Below are positions 33,405 through 43,116 of a stretch of 64,000 nt of DNA, in pieces. Source of the DNA: Nematostella vectensis (Eukaryota; Cnidaria; Anthozoa; Actiniaria; Edwardsiidae); contig NC_064034.1 of assembly GCF_932526225.1 (NCBI RefSeq), forward strand, positions 10,603,387-10,667,386. The letters run 5' to 3'. Within the stretch, counting starts at the first letter, position 1, and each line of letters starts with the position of its first letter. The translations under genes were made by a program, and so were the position numbers. The notes under the pieces are model-generated. The model had not been told where the DNA came from and did no database searches. It worked only from the letters and a program-made list of their open reading frames with translations.

Positions 33405-36400
33405 TATTCTATCTTATATTAATTACATTAGTTATAAAGTAGTAGTAGTATCAATATAAAATATCAGTATATATAGCTCTTAATTTTAGTATTTACAGAT
33501 ATATATATTTTTCCTCTCATTTTGATGTTTTGGTTGTGTCCCCATATTAATCCTGGACTTCGTTTCCTGAGCTAGACGGTCTCCGACACTTTAATAAAGT
33601 TTATCATCATCATCATAATCATCAGCTTGTAAAACACCAAAAATTGTTAAAACTTTGTGGAAGTCCTCTCCTTAACTCATCTTCTCAAATTCTTCCATAT
33701 ATATTGATACTTTTTATACCTTTTGATCGGAAAATTGTGGGACTTGCCACCCAACTTACAGAAGTGCCCCACTTGTCCACTGCCTATGACAGTAACATTT
33801 CTAAATGTCGTCGGTTGTATTCCAATTCCATTTACAGTTGATAAACAATGCAGTTAAGGATGTTTGTATCACTGGGAAGGACTTTGCGTCGTATCTGGAG
33901 CTGTTGGCATCAAAAGAAGTGTTCACGACGTTGATGTTTGACTGCTGCTATTCTGGTCATGTTTACCGTGATGCAGAGTACAAAGACAGCATGTTTACAC
34001 CACTTAGACCACGCCAAGTAAGCATCATTTTTTCCTGATGTAGATTATACCATAAAATACACAATGTTTAAAGACCTTGCCCTTTTTTAGATTGAGGTAG
34101 CCTGTCGTCTCCAATCTCGCTCAAATTCATCTCCAGGGTCACCTTTAGTTGAACCTAGCCTCAATGCACACTTGGAGAACAATAACTTTTCAATGTGGCC
34201 TCGTTCAGGCTGGAGACCTTCTCGTGCTGATAGATTTGTCCACATTGCTGCTTGTTCTTCTGCGGAGAAGGCATATGAGGGAGTTGATCACTATACGGAC
34301 ACAACATGTGGGCTACTAACCTGTGCTGTCAGAAGAGTGTTTGGCAAGTTGTCACATCCAGAAAAGGTGTCCTATAAAGTGTTATGCAGGTTAGCTGTTT
34401 TCAAGCTATGCACAGCGGAATCAGGAGAGGGGGGGAGGGGGGAGACGAGCCCTTCCAATGACTTGCTTAGAGGGCCCTGACCCTCCCATATTTTGCTAGT
34501 TAACAAAAGAAAACAGCAATACCTGATTCCATTACCTTCTCTTTTTTTGTTAAACTGAGTTGGGAATGCCCCTCACAATGTTTTCTGTCCTCCCCTCCCC
34601 CCCTCCATATTTTCTCCTTCCGCCATCTATGCCATGAACATGAACGAGTTTAGATCAGTGAAGATGTTATAATAAGATAAGGCTGTTGCATTAATTTTTT
34701 TATTGTCTTTTTTTTTACAGCCTAATAATGCGGGAGTTCAAGGAACTGCATGTTTCTGTCAAACAGACACCACAGTTTGAAGGAGGCAATCTTAACACTA
34801 GGGTGTTCGATAGAATTACAGGTAAAGGAAACAATGCAAAATACCCAGGTAGTTGTATTCTTAAACCAGAGTAATGAATGCTGGTGCATAACTAGGTGAA
34901 TGCGCAGGGTTAACATGAATCATCAAATACTGTCAATTTTCAATATGATATCTATGACTGCAAGCCCCCCCCCCCCCCCTTAACAAATCCTTGGGTAAGC
35001 GTCTGTGATATACCAGTTACCGTGGAAGTGCTTAGGGTAATGTTTGTACTGAGCCCTGAATGAAATGATACCCATTTTCTCTATAAAACTCTAAAGAGAT
35101 TGATTTTATTTAAGTTTTTATTTAAAGAAAACAAAATTTTTCCATTTCTTCCAGTCCCTTTCTGTCCAGTACCAGATCAATTCTAAATAGTTTTAAAATA
35201 ATATAATACTCCAAAAACTGGAAATCGACTCTGCCAAATTTTCGTCTTTAATAAGACTTCTTCAGGGCAGACTGAAGAAGGTGAATCGTTACAAGCTTAT
35301 TTACATCAGAATAGGTGCGCGAGACGCAAAAACATTACAACTGACAAAAACGCGCATTTTCTAGAATAGCGCGCGCTATGGATAAAAATAATTTACACAT
35401 CTCTACGTGGGTTCCTACTACAAAAAAAGTCATCACTATTAAGACCCCGCGGGTAGATAGACTTAAGCCGATAAGCCCACTGGCCTTCCCTTTCCCTAAG
35501 CTGAGCCTCAGAGTTACACTTATCTATAAGTTGTACCATAACATTATTAAGACCTAAATGATTGTCGCAATGAAAATGTTGATAGATAAGGTCATCCTTA
35601 ACTCTTTTACTAACCGGTAAACTAGGGTGCTTATTTAACCTACTTCTATGATCATTAAAACACTTCCTAAAACTATTGATAGTAGACCCTACGTATTGCT
35701 TGCTACACATAGAGCAAGTAATTAGATAAACAACAAAATCTGAGTTACAGTCCAAGTCAAAATTAATGACATATTTCTTATTAGTAACTGTACTGCGAAA
35801 CTCCTGCCCTGTCTTAAGAAAGTTACACACCCTACACCTTTTACCGCCACACTTACCACAACCTCTAACCTGAGTACCATCCTCTTTAAGAGAGGAGTGC
35901 ACCAACATATCCTTTAAACTCCTAGGTTTCCTATAAGCCACCATAGGTACCCTACCAATAGCACCCCTACATCTACTAGAAGATTCTAGAACTGGCTGTA
36001 AATTACGAAGAATACCAGGTAAATTAGGTAAAGCTGGATGAAAAGTGACTACAAAAGGTACACGATCATTCTTACCTTTACGCCTGTCTTTCAATGTGTC
36101 GTCCCTAGGAATACGTCTAACCCGGTCAACTTCCCTCTCCACAAACCTGCTGTCATAACCCCTATCAACTAAATAACCTTGTAACTCTAATACCCTCTTT
36201 TCGAAAGAAGAGTCTTTCGAACTTATCCTACGGATACGTAGTGCCTGCCCAAAAGGAATGCCTTTCTTACCAGCAGACGGATGACAGGACGTATGAAAAA
36301 GATATTGATGCTTATCAGTAGGCTTACTATACAGAAAGATTTCCAGTTTTTGGAGTATTGTATTCATTGTATTCATTCATTGTATTGTATTCATTGTATT

Positions 36401-39400
36401 CATTGTATTCCAGTTTTTGGAGTATTGTATTCATTGTTCTGGTACGAGATCGCGACAGTTTGGGCTTTTTTGATTCTAGTTTTAAAATAGGTGTTGCTGT
36501 GGTTCAGTTCCAGATGTCCATGTCAGTGGTGTCCCTGTGGACCGTGTGTTTCGAAATGGGTCACGTGATGAGGTCATTCTAGAAGCGGGTATCTTGCAGC
36601 TATTACGTGACGGAGAGTATGAAGTGTTTGAGCCTACAGTCACCAAGGAAGAGTTGGCATGCGGTAACAGCACTGAGAAGTGGGTGGCGAGGATAGACGT
36701 GAATCAGTATGACATCTTCGAGACGCAAGCACTCGCGTTAGTCGTAGAAAAAGCAAAAGATATACGGGTGAGTGGGAAAAGGTAGTCCTTGGTAGCCATT
36801 AATTCTCAATATTACGTAAGCTTTCATCAATAATTTCCAGCTTCCTTCATTTAACTAACGGGATTACGGAATTTTTTTTTTTTGGTTGATCAGCGCCTTG
36901 TAGAAAGGTGACGTGATTGGAAACCATTTAAGTGCTTTCCAAGGATTTTGAGTGATGGGAGCCAGGAGGCGATTTCGCTGTTGGAAATCGTCGGTAAGAG
37001 AATATTGAAAAGCGCTGTAAACTTGTCTTTTTTTCGTAAAATCGGTTGATATGGATAAGTAAACACCTCTCTTGAATAAAAACACCGTTCTATACTTTAA
37101 AAACGGCAACGAGAAACTACAGAATTTTGCGCTTTCTAGAAAAGTACACACGGTATTTCACAAACAAGAATTTTGCTTATTTATGTGCTAAGCGTTTTCC
37201 TCTGGGTGTTTTAGCCTGGGTGTTTGGCATTCCTGCGCGAAGCTAGGAGCGTAAGGCACAAAGTCCGAGTGCATCAGAGTACCAATCACGTGAACGACAC
37301 GTGCGAGTTGCTGACTCAGCTAAAGACTGCTCAAATGTTCCACGTGGAATGCAGTTCAACGGAAGAGGAAGAACACTTTACTTCAGCTGCAGATGATACG
37401 TTTGGTCACATGGACACGATAACGTTGATGAACTTCCATAATGCCATTGGTTTATCGCAGAATAAGATATTGAATGACGATAATAAAAAAGTCACGAATA
37501 ACCAGGAATCGCATACTCAAACTACTGTATATCGACCTGAATGCCGACGAGAGAGTGGATCTCAGACTAGCGACGACATCATTCATGTCTCGCCCGAACA
37601 AGTGCACACAAGGTAATATGGACTTATTTTAACTTTTCATTATCTTCAAATGCCGACGGTACTGTCAAGCTATTAAAACAAACACCTCAAGCGGGATTTT
37701 GATAAGTTCTCTTATTTTGCTAGCAAAGCGTTCTGGGTCGCTCGACGCAGAGGCAAGATGATCACTCCGCCAATAAGCCTGGGGCGAGAGCACGTCGTAG
37801 TTGACAACCTGTGTCGGTTGCTAAGATATGAGATGGCCTTAGCGAATGCTGATATCGCTTTTGGTTCCATGATAAACGTGACGTTCAAAGTCTCTAGGCT
37901 GGAAAGGGTGCAACCATACCGAGCTGGCCTGGAAAAGAGTCAAAGAATTCGAGAGGGACTGAGTGCCGGGGATTTATATGAAGGTATCTTCATACTCTCA
38001 GGTTTTGATTTTAATTGTCACTTTTTCCCACTTTCTCGAATTAACTGATGATTGAGGGCTATTTTTATAGACTTAGTTGACTTTTATGATGAAATCAGAA
38101 GTCCAAGGCCTAGCTTAGACACCGCCCTATTCATTTTCCGTTCCAAATGTATAATGCATGCAAATGAAGATGAAACAATCGACTTTGTTCATTTGCATGC
38201 ATTTGCACTTGGAACGGTACATAAAAAGAACGGCGTCTTCACTATGACTAAGGCATTGATTGCTTCCAAATGCGACCCAAGTCATTTGTTTCGTGTTCAT
38301 TTGCGTGCATATGCATTGTGAACGTAACACGAAAAGAACGGAGTTTGTTAAGGCCTAAGACCATGTAAATAACCAGGCGTAACAACTAGTTAGAGGCGTA
38401 AAGCAAATGCATCAGGGGAAAGACGACCTAGGACAAGTCTTTTCAAGATGGTTGTTCGCGGGTCTTTCTGATCCAGGTTTATCCCTGCCTTATCACAAGA
38501 ACCCTTTTTAACCATCATCGTATTCAACCTGTGACATCTTCCTCTTTAATCTTAAGGCGGTCCCGTGACTGAGCGGCCTCGGTTCCGTGCGCACCTTGTG
38601 ACTCAGCGGTCTGACCGTGGGCGCGTCAGGCTAGTCCCAGTGCCCTGCTCAGGTGACGCACTTGTGTTCCAGGTCACCAATAATGAAGATCACGTGATCC
38701 ATGTCTGTGTATTAATGTTCCAACTGGATGGTTCGGTCGTTTCTTTGTACCCAGATTCTAACGTAAGTTTAAAGTATGGAACTTTGCAAGCACAAACAAT
38801 TTGAATCTTTGCAATATGCTTTTTACAGGCGCGTACCAAGGGGGGTGCACATGGAATCTTCAAATACTATGCCTTTTCCATATGATTCATGACTGCGCAC
38901 CCCCAGCCAATTCTGGGTACCCGCGGTGTTGTATTATGTAATTCTTGCGGATATGTCAAGCAAGGCATTAGTTGAGCATTCATTTTGTACTGTAAAGAAA
39001 TTTCTGGAAAATCTAGACCATGCTCTAATAAGGGCGACTATATAAGATGATGTGGACGTCGTTTAACGGTCAGTCAGTTCAGGGTTTTGTTGAGTGCGGA
39101 ATATTTGAACCACTCAGAGTTGCAAAATCAAAATTGTCTTGCGCTACTCTCCGAATCTACTTCATAAACGCCAGGAAAACCTTCAATAAATAGTCTTCCA
39201 ACAAAAGGGTTTATATTAGCTCGTTTTAACTCGCTTTTAAGTGCATATTCTCGTGTCTTACCTTCCCGATATAACGTATGTGTCTGTGTGTCTTTATGTT
39301 TGAGCTTTGATCACCCCTCAATGGGTCACCGAGTACATTCTGTGATTACAGGGGAGAACACAAGAGCTGCGGCCCGGGGATTCGATAGAAGACATTCATC

Positions 39401-39865
39401 GTCTCTTCATACCTGATCACTCCCTGCGCGGGATCGCCCGTCCAGACCCGCGGGACCCCGAGCCTCGTTACGGTGTCGATACCGTCGTGCTTTTCGCGAC
39501 AAGTGAGGAAGCATCCTATTTAGCGTTGCTTCAAACGCCATTGGAAACCGAGCCAGAACTCGTGCCCAGGGCCCTGGATAAGCAGGTGTGTTGGTACTTG
39601 TTCACTCCATTACTTCATTGCTGAAGCTCGCACCCTGATTGGCTAGAATTTTTAAAACAGTGCTTTATGGGGTCCTTATGCTATTCTGCTGCTACCTCAC
39701 TAGCTGTTCTCTTTTTTTTTTATTAAGACACCGTTGCATCCACTCAGAAAGTTTCGTCTTGCTTTGACCAACCGCTGTAGTCTGGATGCTCAGTGCGACA
39801 GCGGGCCCGCCTGGCAAGTCATGAAACGAGAGTTCGAGGTCTGGAAACATCCTCAACATCAGTAA
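29497..39865 (+). CDS. metacaspase/orthocaspase-like C14 peptidase with C-terminal extension
   Basis: Twelve exons join in frame to 810 residues: 29497-29539, 29680-29822, 30701-30871, 33838-34017, 34091-34389, 34721-34821, 36508-36767, 37215-37612, 37724-37983, 38557-38762, 39352-39585, 39728-39865. Residues 15-300 form a caspase fold: RALLVGPTYEGLD, GTANDVKLITDLI, catalytic His98 in VVLFFFCGHGF, then TTLMFDCCYSGHV with the predicted catalytic Cys156, and a p10-like AACSSAEKAYEG...GLLTCAVRRVF. Animal caspases carry QACxG; D-x-C-x-S-G is the metacaspase/orthocaspase form. Residues 312-399 include DEVILEAGILQLLRDGEYEV, a beta-rich piece. The segment at 620-770 (VFQVTNNEDHVIHVCVLMFQ, DGSVVSLYPDSN, RPGDSIEDIHRLFIPD, YGVDTVVLFATSE) resembles DUF4384-type domains of microbial caspase-like proteins. 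No signal peptide. The start ATG directly follows an acceptor. Substrate and role are unknown. Confidence 0.88.
31080..33625 (+). mobile_element. defective LINE inserted in the peptidase gene
   Basis: The fragment lies in intron 3, between the exons that carry the catalytic His and Cys. It encodes the end of an endonuclease domain (VTLVGDLNLNR, YPSLSDHTLVYG), a linker, and a reverse transcriptase with DMSKAFDSLRPP, GCPQGSALGPLLWN and the catalytic YADD. It is broken: a frameshift near 31735, a stop at about 32157, and an internal deletion near 32240 that joins the start of the polymerase domain to its middle. It ends in an ATT run, a 3' untranslated region and ATC repeats. The 5' end is truncated. 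Confidence 0.9.
33328..33405. repeat. (ATT)n microsatellite
   Basis: About 25 uninterrupted ATT units sit at the end of the LINE reading frame and code for an Ile run there. Confidence 0.95.
35160..36376 (-). mobile_element. Penelope-like element fragment with GIY-YIG endonuclease
   Basis: The minus-strand open frame 36376-35393 starts inside the end of a Penelope-type reverse transcriptase (FLYSKPTDKHQYLFHTSCHP, then SFEKRVLELQGYLVDRGYD). A Cys-rich linker follows (GCGKCGGKRCRVCNF), then a GIY-YIG-type nuclease (DFVVYLITCSMCSKQYVGST...NDHRSRL) characteristic of Penelope-like elements. The frame is intact to a stop, but most of the polymerase is missing. The piece AATACTCCAAAAACTGGAAA occurs at both ends in inverted orientation, so the truncated end probably joined to an inverted terminal piece. 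It lies in intron 6 of the peptidase gene, opposite strand. Confidence 0.9.
35225..35285 (-). ncRNA. candidate hammerhead-like ribozyme of the Penelope-like element
   Basis: Downstream of the nuclease frame, in the element's sense, CTGAAGA (matching the CUGAnGA core) is followed by A, then the perfect stem GTCTT-ATTA-AAGAC, then GAAA. Penelope-like elements are known to carry hammerhead motifs in their terminal repeats. Stems I and III are not convincing by eye and one extra A lies after the core, so this may be a decayed copy. Confidence 0.3.
36343..36440. repeat. ATTGTATTC short tandem repeat
   Basis: Irregular copies of GTATTCATT lie between two direct copies of CCAGTTTTTGGAGTATTG, at the truncated end of the Penelope-like fragment. 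Confidence 0.85.
38105..38358. mobile_element. composite palindromic MITE
   Basis: Outer ends AAGGCCTAGCTTAGAC and TTAAGGCCTAAGACC are inverted. Inside, CCGTTCC...GCATGCAAATGAA pairs with TTCATTTGCATGC...GGAACGG, followed by a second, more diverged half. It lies in intron 9 of the peptidase gene. Confidence 0.7.
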
Positions 39866-39937
39866 AGCCTTTCCCATGCTAGAAACAAGCCAGATTATCT
39901 TGCACTTAGAGAATCCCCCCCCCCCCTTCCCCAGCAA

Positions 39938-41340
39938 TTGTTCAGGTCGACATGCGCTCACTCTCCAATACTAACAAGACAAACTCATCAAGTCGAGGCT
40001 GACTTCTAATAGCTCAGGTCGATATACGCTCACTCTTCAATACGAACAAGACAAATGCATCTAGTTGAGGTTGTCTTCTAATACATTCCCAGAAATAAGA
40101 GACAACATGTCCGCCACGCATGCGTAATAGTGCACATACAATGTCAAAATGGCTGCCATTTACTATAAGGAAATGTGGGGAGACATCACAATTTATCAAA
40201 TTTTCTCGTTTCAGAGATTTTGGGCTCACGATGCAGGACTCGAAAAAAAAAAACCTTGCCATTCGAGTGATACACTTTCCGTTCAAACGATGCCAGAGAA
40301 AGCCCTATAATTGTTCCTTGGACATTGCACTTTTGTTCGCTTGAGAGCATACAATCCTCCATACATTCTCTGTAACTTCATTGAAATCGGGCATAAAAGT
40401 AGTCGTTTAAAAGGTAGAACTGTTCGCCGCATCACAGGTGCAGGACTCGAAATTGGTAAATCGACTATCCTTCCATCAAATTGGCCAATAAAATAGGCAG
40501 TAGCGCCTTCCAATCTTGTTCCCGAAGAAATAACATTTGATGTATTTATGCCTAGTTTAGGAACCATTATTGTTGTCTTTAAGATACAGACTGAAGCAAA
40601 GAAAACGGTGCGCTCCGCAAGAACAACTTCTCTCCGTTCGTCCGTTCTCCATTTTGTTTTTAAACGGCCCCACGGCTTTCTGGGATAGACACAGGGGAAC
40701 CATAAAGCCCTTCTAAAAATATATATTTTTTTAAATTTGCGCATATGATGTTTTCCAACCTCAGCGAGACTGCCGCACTTCCATTATCATCGGACGTATC
40801 AAAGCAGAGATGCCCATTGCACGTTTAAATACCGCTAATACTACTTTTATTTGGAATTTTAGTCAACCTGACTAAAAACTTCTAGTGTAACAACAAAAGG
40901 GAAGCCCCTGTGCTGGCCGGAATCTCGTTTTTATTTGTGATACCGCTGTTATTTCTCGCGGGCCTAGCAAAATGTGAGCCCAGAGAAACCGCTGGCTAAT
41001 GTCCCTTACTTCTGGGAATGAGCTCAGGTAGATATACGCTCACTCTCCAATACTTACAAGACAAACGCATCAAGTCGATACTAACAAGACAAACGCATCA
41101 AGTCGAGGATGTCTTCTAATAGCTCAGGTCGATATACGCTCCCTCTCCTATACTAACAAGACAAACGAATGAAGTCGAGGCTGTCTTTTAATAACTCAGG
41201 TCGATATACGCTCACTCTCCAATACTAACAAGACAAACGCATCAAGTAGAGGCTATCTTCTAATAGCTCAGGTCGATATACGCTCACTTTCCTATACTAA
41301 CAAGACAAACGAATGAAGTCGAGGCTGTCTTTTTTAAAAT
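39938..41340. repeat. 72-bp minisatellite downstream of the peptidase gene
   Basis: Copies containing GCTCAGGTCGATATACGCTC and ACAAGACAAACGCATCAAG begin about 70 bp after the stop codon, are interrupted at 40084-41020 by a transposon, then resume for four or more copies. The block may belong to the 3' untranslated region. Confidence 0.9.
40084..41020. mobile_element. inverted-end transposon inside the minisatellite
   Basis: The ends CATTCCCAGAAATAAGAGAC and GTCCCTTACTTCTGGGAATG are inverted copies with three differences. The flanking minisatellite unit is cut at TCTAATA, with at most one duplicated base. No coding region is convincing, so it is non-autonomous. Confidence 0.8.
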
Positions 41341-43116
41341 AGCTTAGGCTCGATAACGCCTCAAATATCACAAGACAAAAGCGTCGAGGCTCTCTTCTCA
41401 TTCAAATACGTTTGCTGTAATTTCAGTTTAAAGCCTCTACTTGAGGTAATTTTTGGTAGCATATCGAACTTGGGCTATTGAGGATATAGCCTTGTCTGTT
41501 GGTCACGAGTTATAGCTGTAGAGATTAGAGTCAGCCTGGCATGTGTTGGAAGCTTGCATGGTTCTCAGAGCGGGGCGTAAGTGAGCGAAAACCGCACAGA
41601 AAACGCCAAAAACCGCAAAACCGTCAAAACAAGTCAATAACCGCGCCAGATTTAAGACGAAACCGCATCACCTTACGCCCCCCTCCCCCCAACCCCCTCG
41701 TTCAATGCACGAACGCCCCACTCCAGTAACAGAGATTGCTTTGCATGTATTGTCTTCGCTGTCGTCGGATAAAAGGTAGAGGACTACGCGAAGTACAGCA
41801 AGTGAATAAGCGGATCCGGGCGGACAGGAAATTAGCAGCTTCCAAAGATATTCGTAGAAAATGAAAATCAAGTGGCAAGTGGACGACTAGACGGGCCGTA
41901 TGGTTACTAAGCAACCTCGGGCCAGTATTTTATTCATCACACTTCTATGCTATGGGAATAAAAATACGAGAGCTGGGAGAACTTTCGTTTGGGAGGAAAA
42001 AGAGAATCTGTAAACAAGCATTATAGCGTATCGCTTGTATTTTATCTCTTATTTTTTAGGTTGTGCTATATTTTCTCACGAGAAAACGTGAATAAACATG
42101 GTTTGGAAACAATTGTGATTTTATTTCTACTTTTATTCCAGAGAAAACAGGTGCACTGTTTTTGTTGGCAACTCTGGCCCCGTCTGCACCTGGCTTTAGC
42201 TGTTTAGAACTCGTGTTTCTCCAGCCTCGCTCCCAGGTCTCTCCCTGGGCTGCGCGATCACCTTTTGATTTTTCCGCTTGCAGTCTTGCAAAGGCAGGAG
42301 AACTTAGTTTCCAGACAACAAAAATTTCCCTTAATTTTCGCTGAAATACGCCTGGCTTTGAAATGCGCCTTGCTCTGCCCAAGTAAAAATACAATATTTT
42401 TTTAGTCGGGCAGGTTTCGGACAGAGCGTCGGGGACTGTTCGCGCGCCACGGGGTAGCATTATTACTCAACGTAGCTTGACCGGGCTAACAAACTCTGTC
42501 CCTCCAGCCCTCGCTCTCGTTGCTCGTAGGTAAGCTCCAAGAGAGTCTCGCCTTTTAGAATCCCGAAAAAGTAGAGCTGAGTGAGAGCGGCCTGAGGACG
42601 AGGCTAGATGAACTTTTTGCAGAGCCTTCTGTTCTATGAGAATTGGTAGTTATGATAATAAAAATTCATGCATATGTTATAACCAAAATCTAGAAAGAGA
42701 AGGAATAATGGGAGCATTCAGGGTATTGAGCACGAGACCTCTATATTTGCATACATATCACTTTGACCAGTGATATGAAAGAAATACGTGTAAATATTTA
42801 TAATCTGCAATCATATTCTTCTCTCTAAGTAGCAATTAAAGCAGCTTCATAGCAGCAAAGTGGATAAATGTTATGTCGGCCCGGGCCCCGAGTAAAACAG
42901 CAATATCAGATAATGAGAACAGCGATATTTTAAGATCATTAAGATCATTTCTAATACACAAAGGTGGTAATACATTTATTGTAAAAGCATGACTTCGAAA
43001 CTTCGGGTGCTTAGAACACCACAGGTGGTGAGATCTCGTCGATTCTATCGGTGACGATAATTTGTAAAGAAGTCCATTAAGATCGGTAGTTGTCATTTTC
43101 AGTACATCCAAGCGCA
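41341..43116. other. intergenic, no gene seen
   Basis: No exon recognised. Between about 42220 and 42605, CCAGCCTCGCTCCCAGG and the inverted GGCCTGAGGACGAGGCTAG suggest another degenerate inverted-repeat element. Confidence 0.4.

Noticed and set aside
29497..39865. Bacterial or fungal contamination as the source of the metacaspase-like gene
   Set aside because: Twelve spliced exons, embedded animal-type LINE and Penelope-like fragments, and continuous sequence with animal genes on both sides argue against it.
40283..40744. Minus-strand 153-codon open frame
   Set aside because: It lies wholly inside an inverted-end transposon, shows no domain and has no splice or start context.
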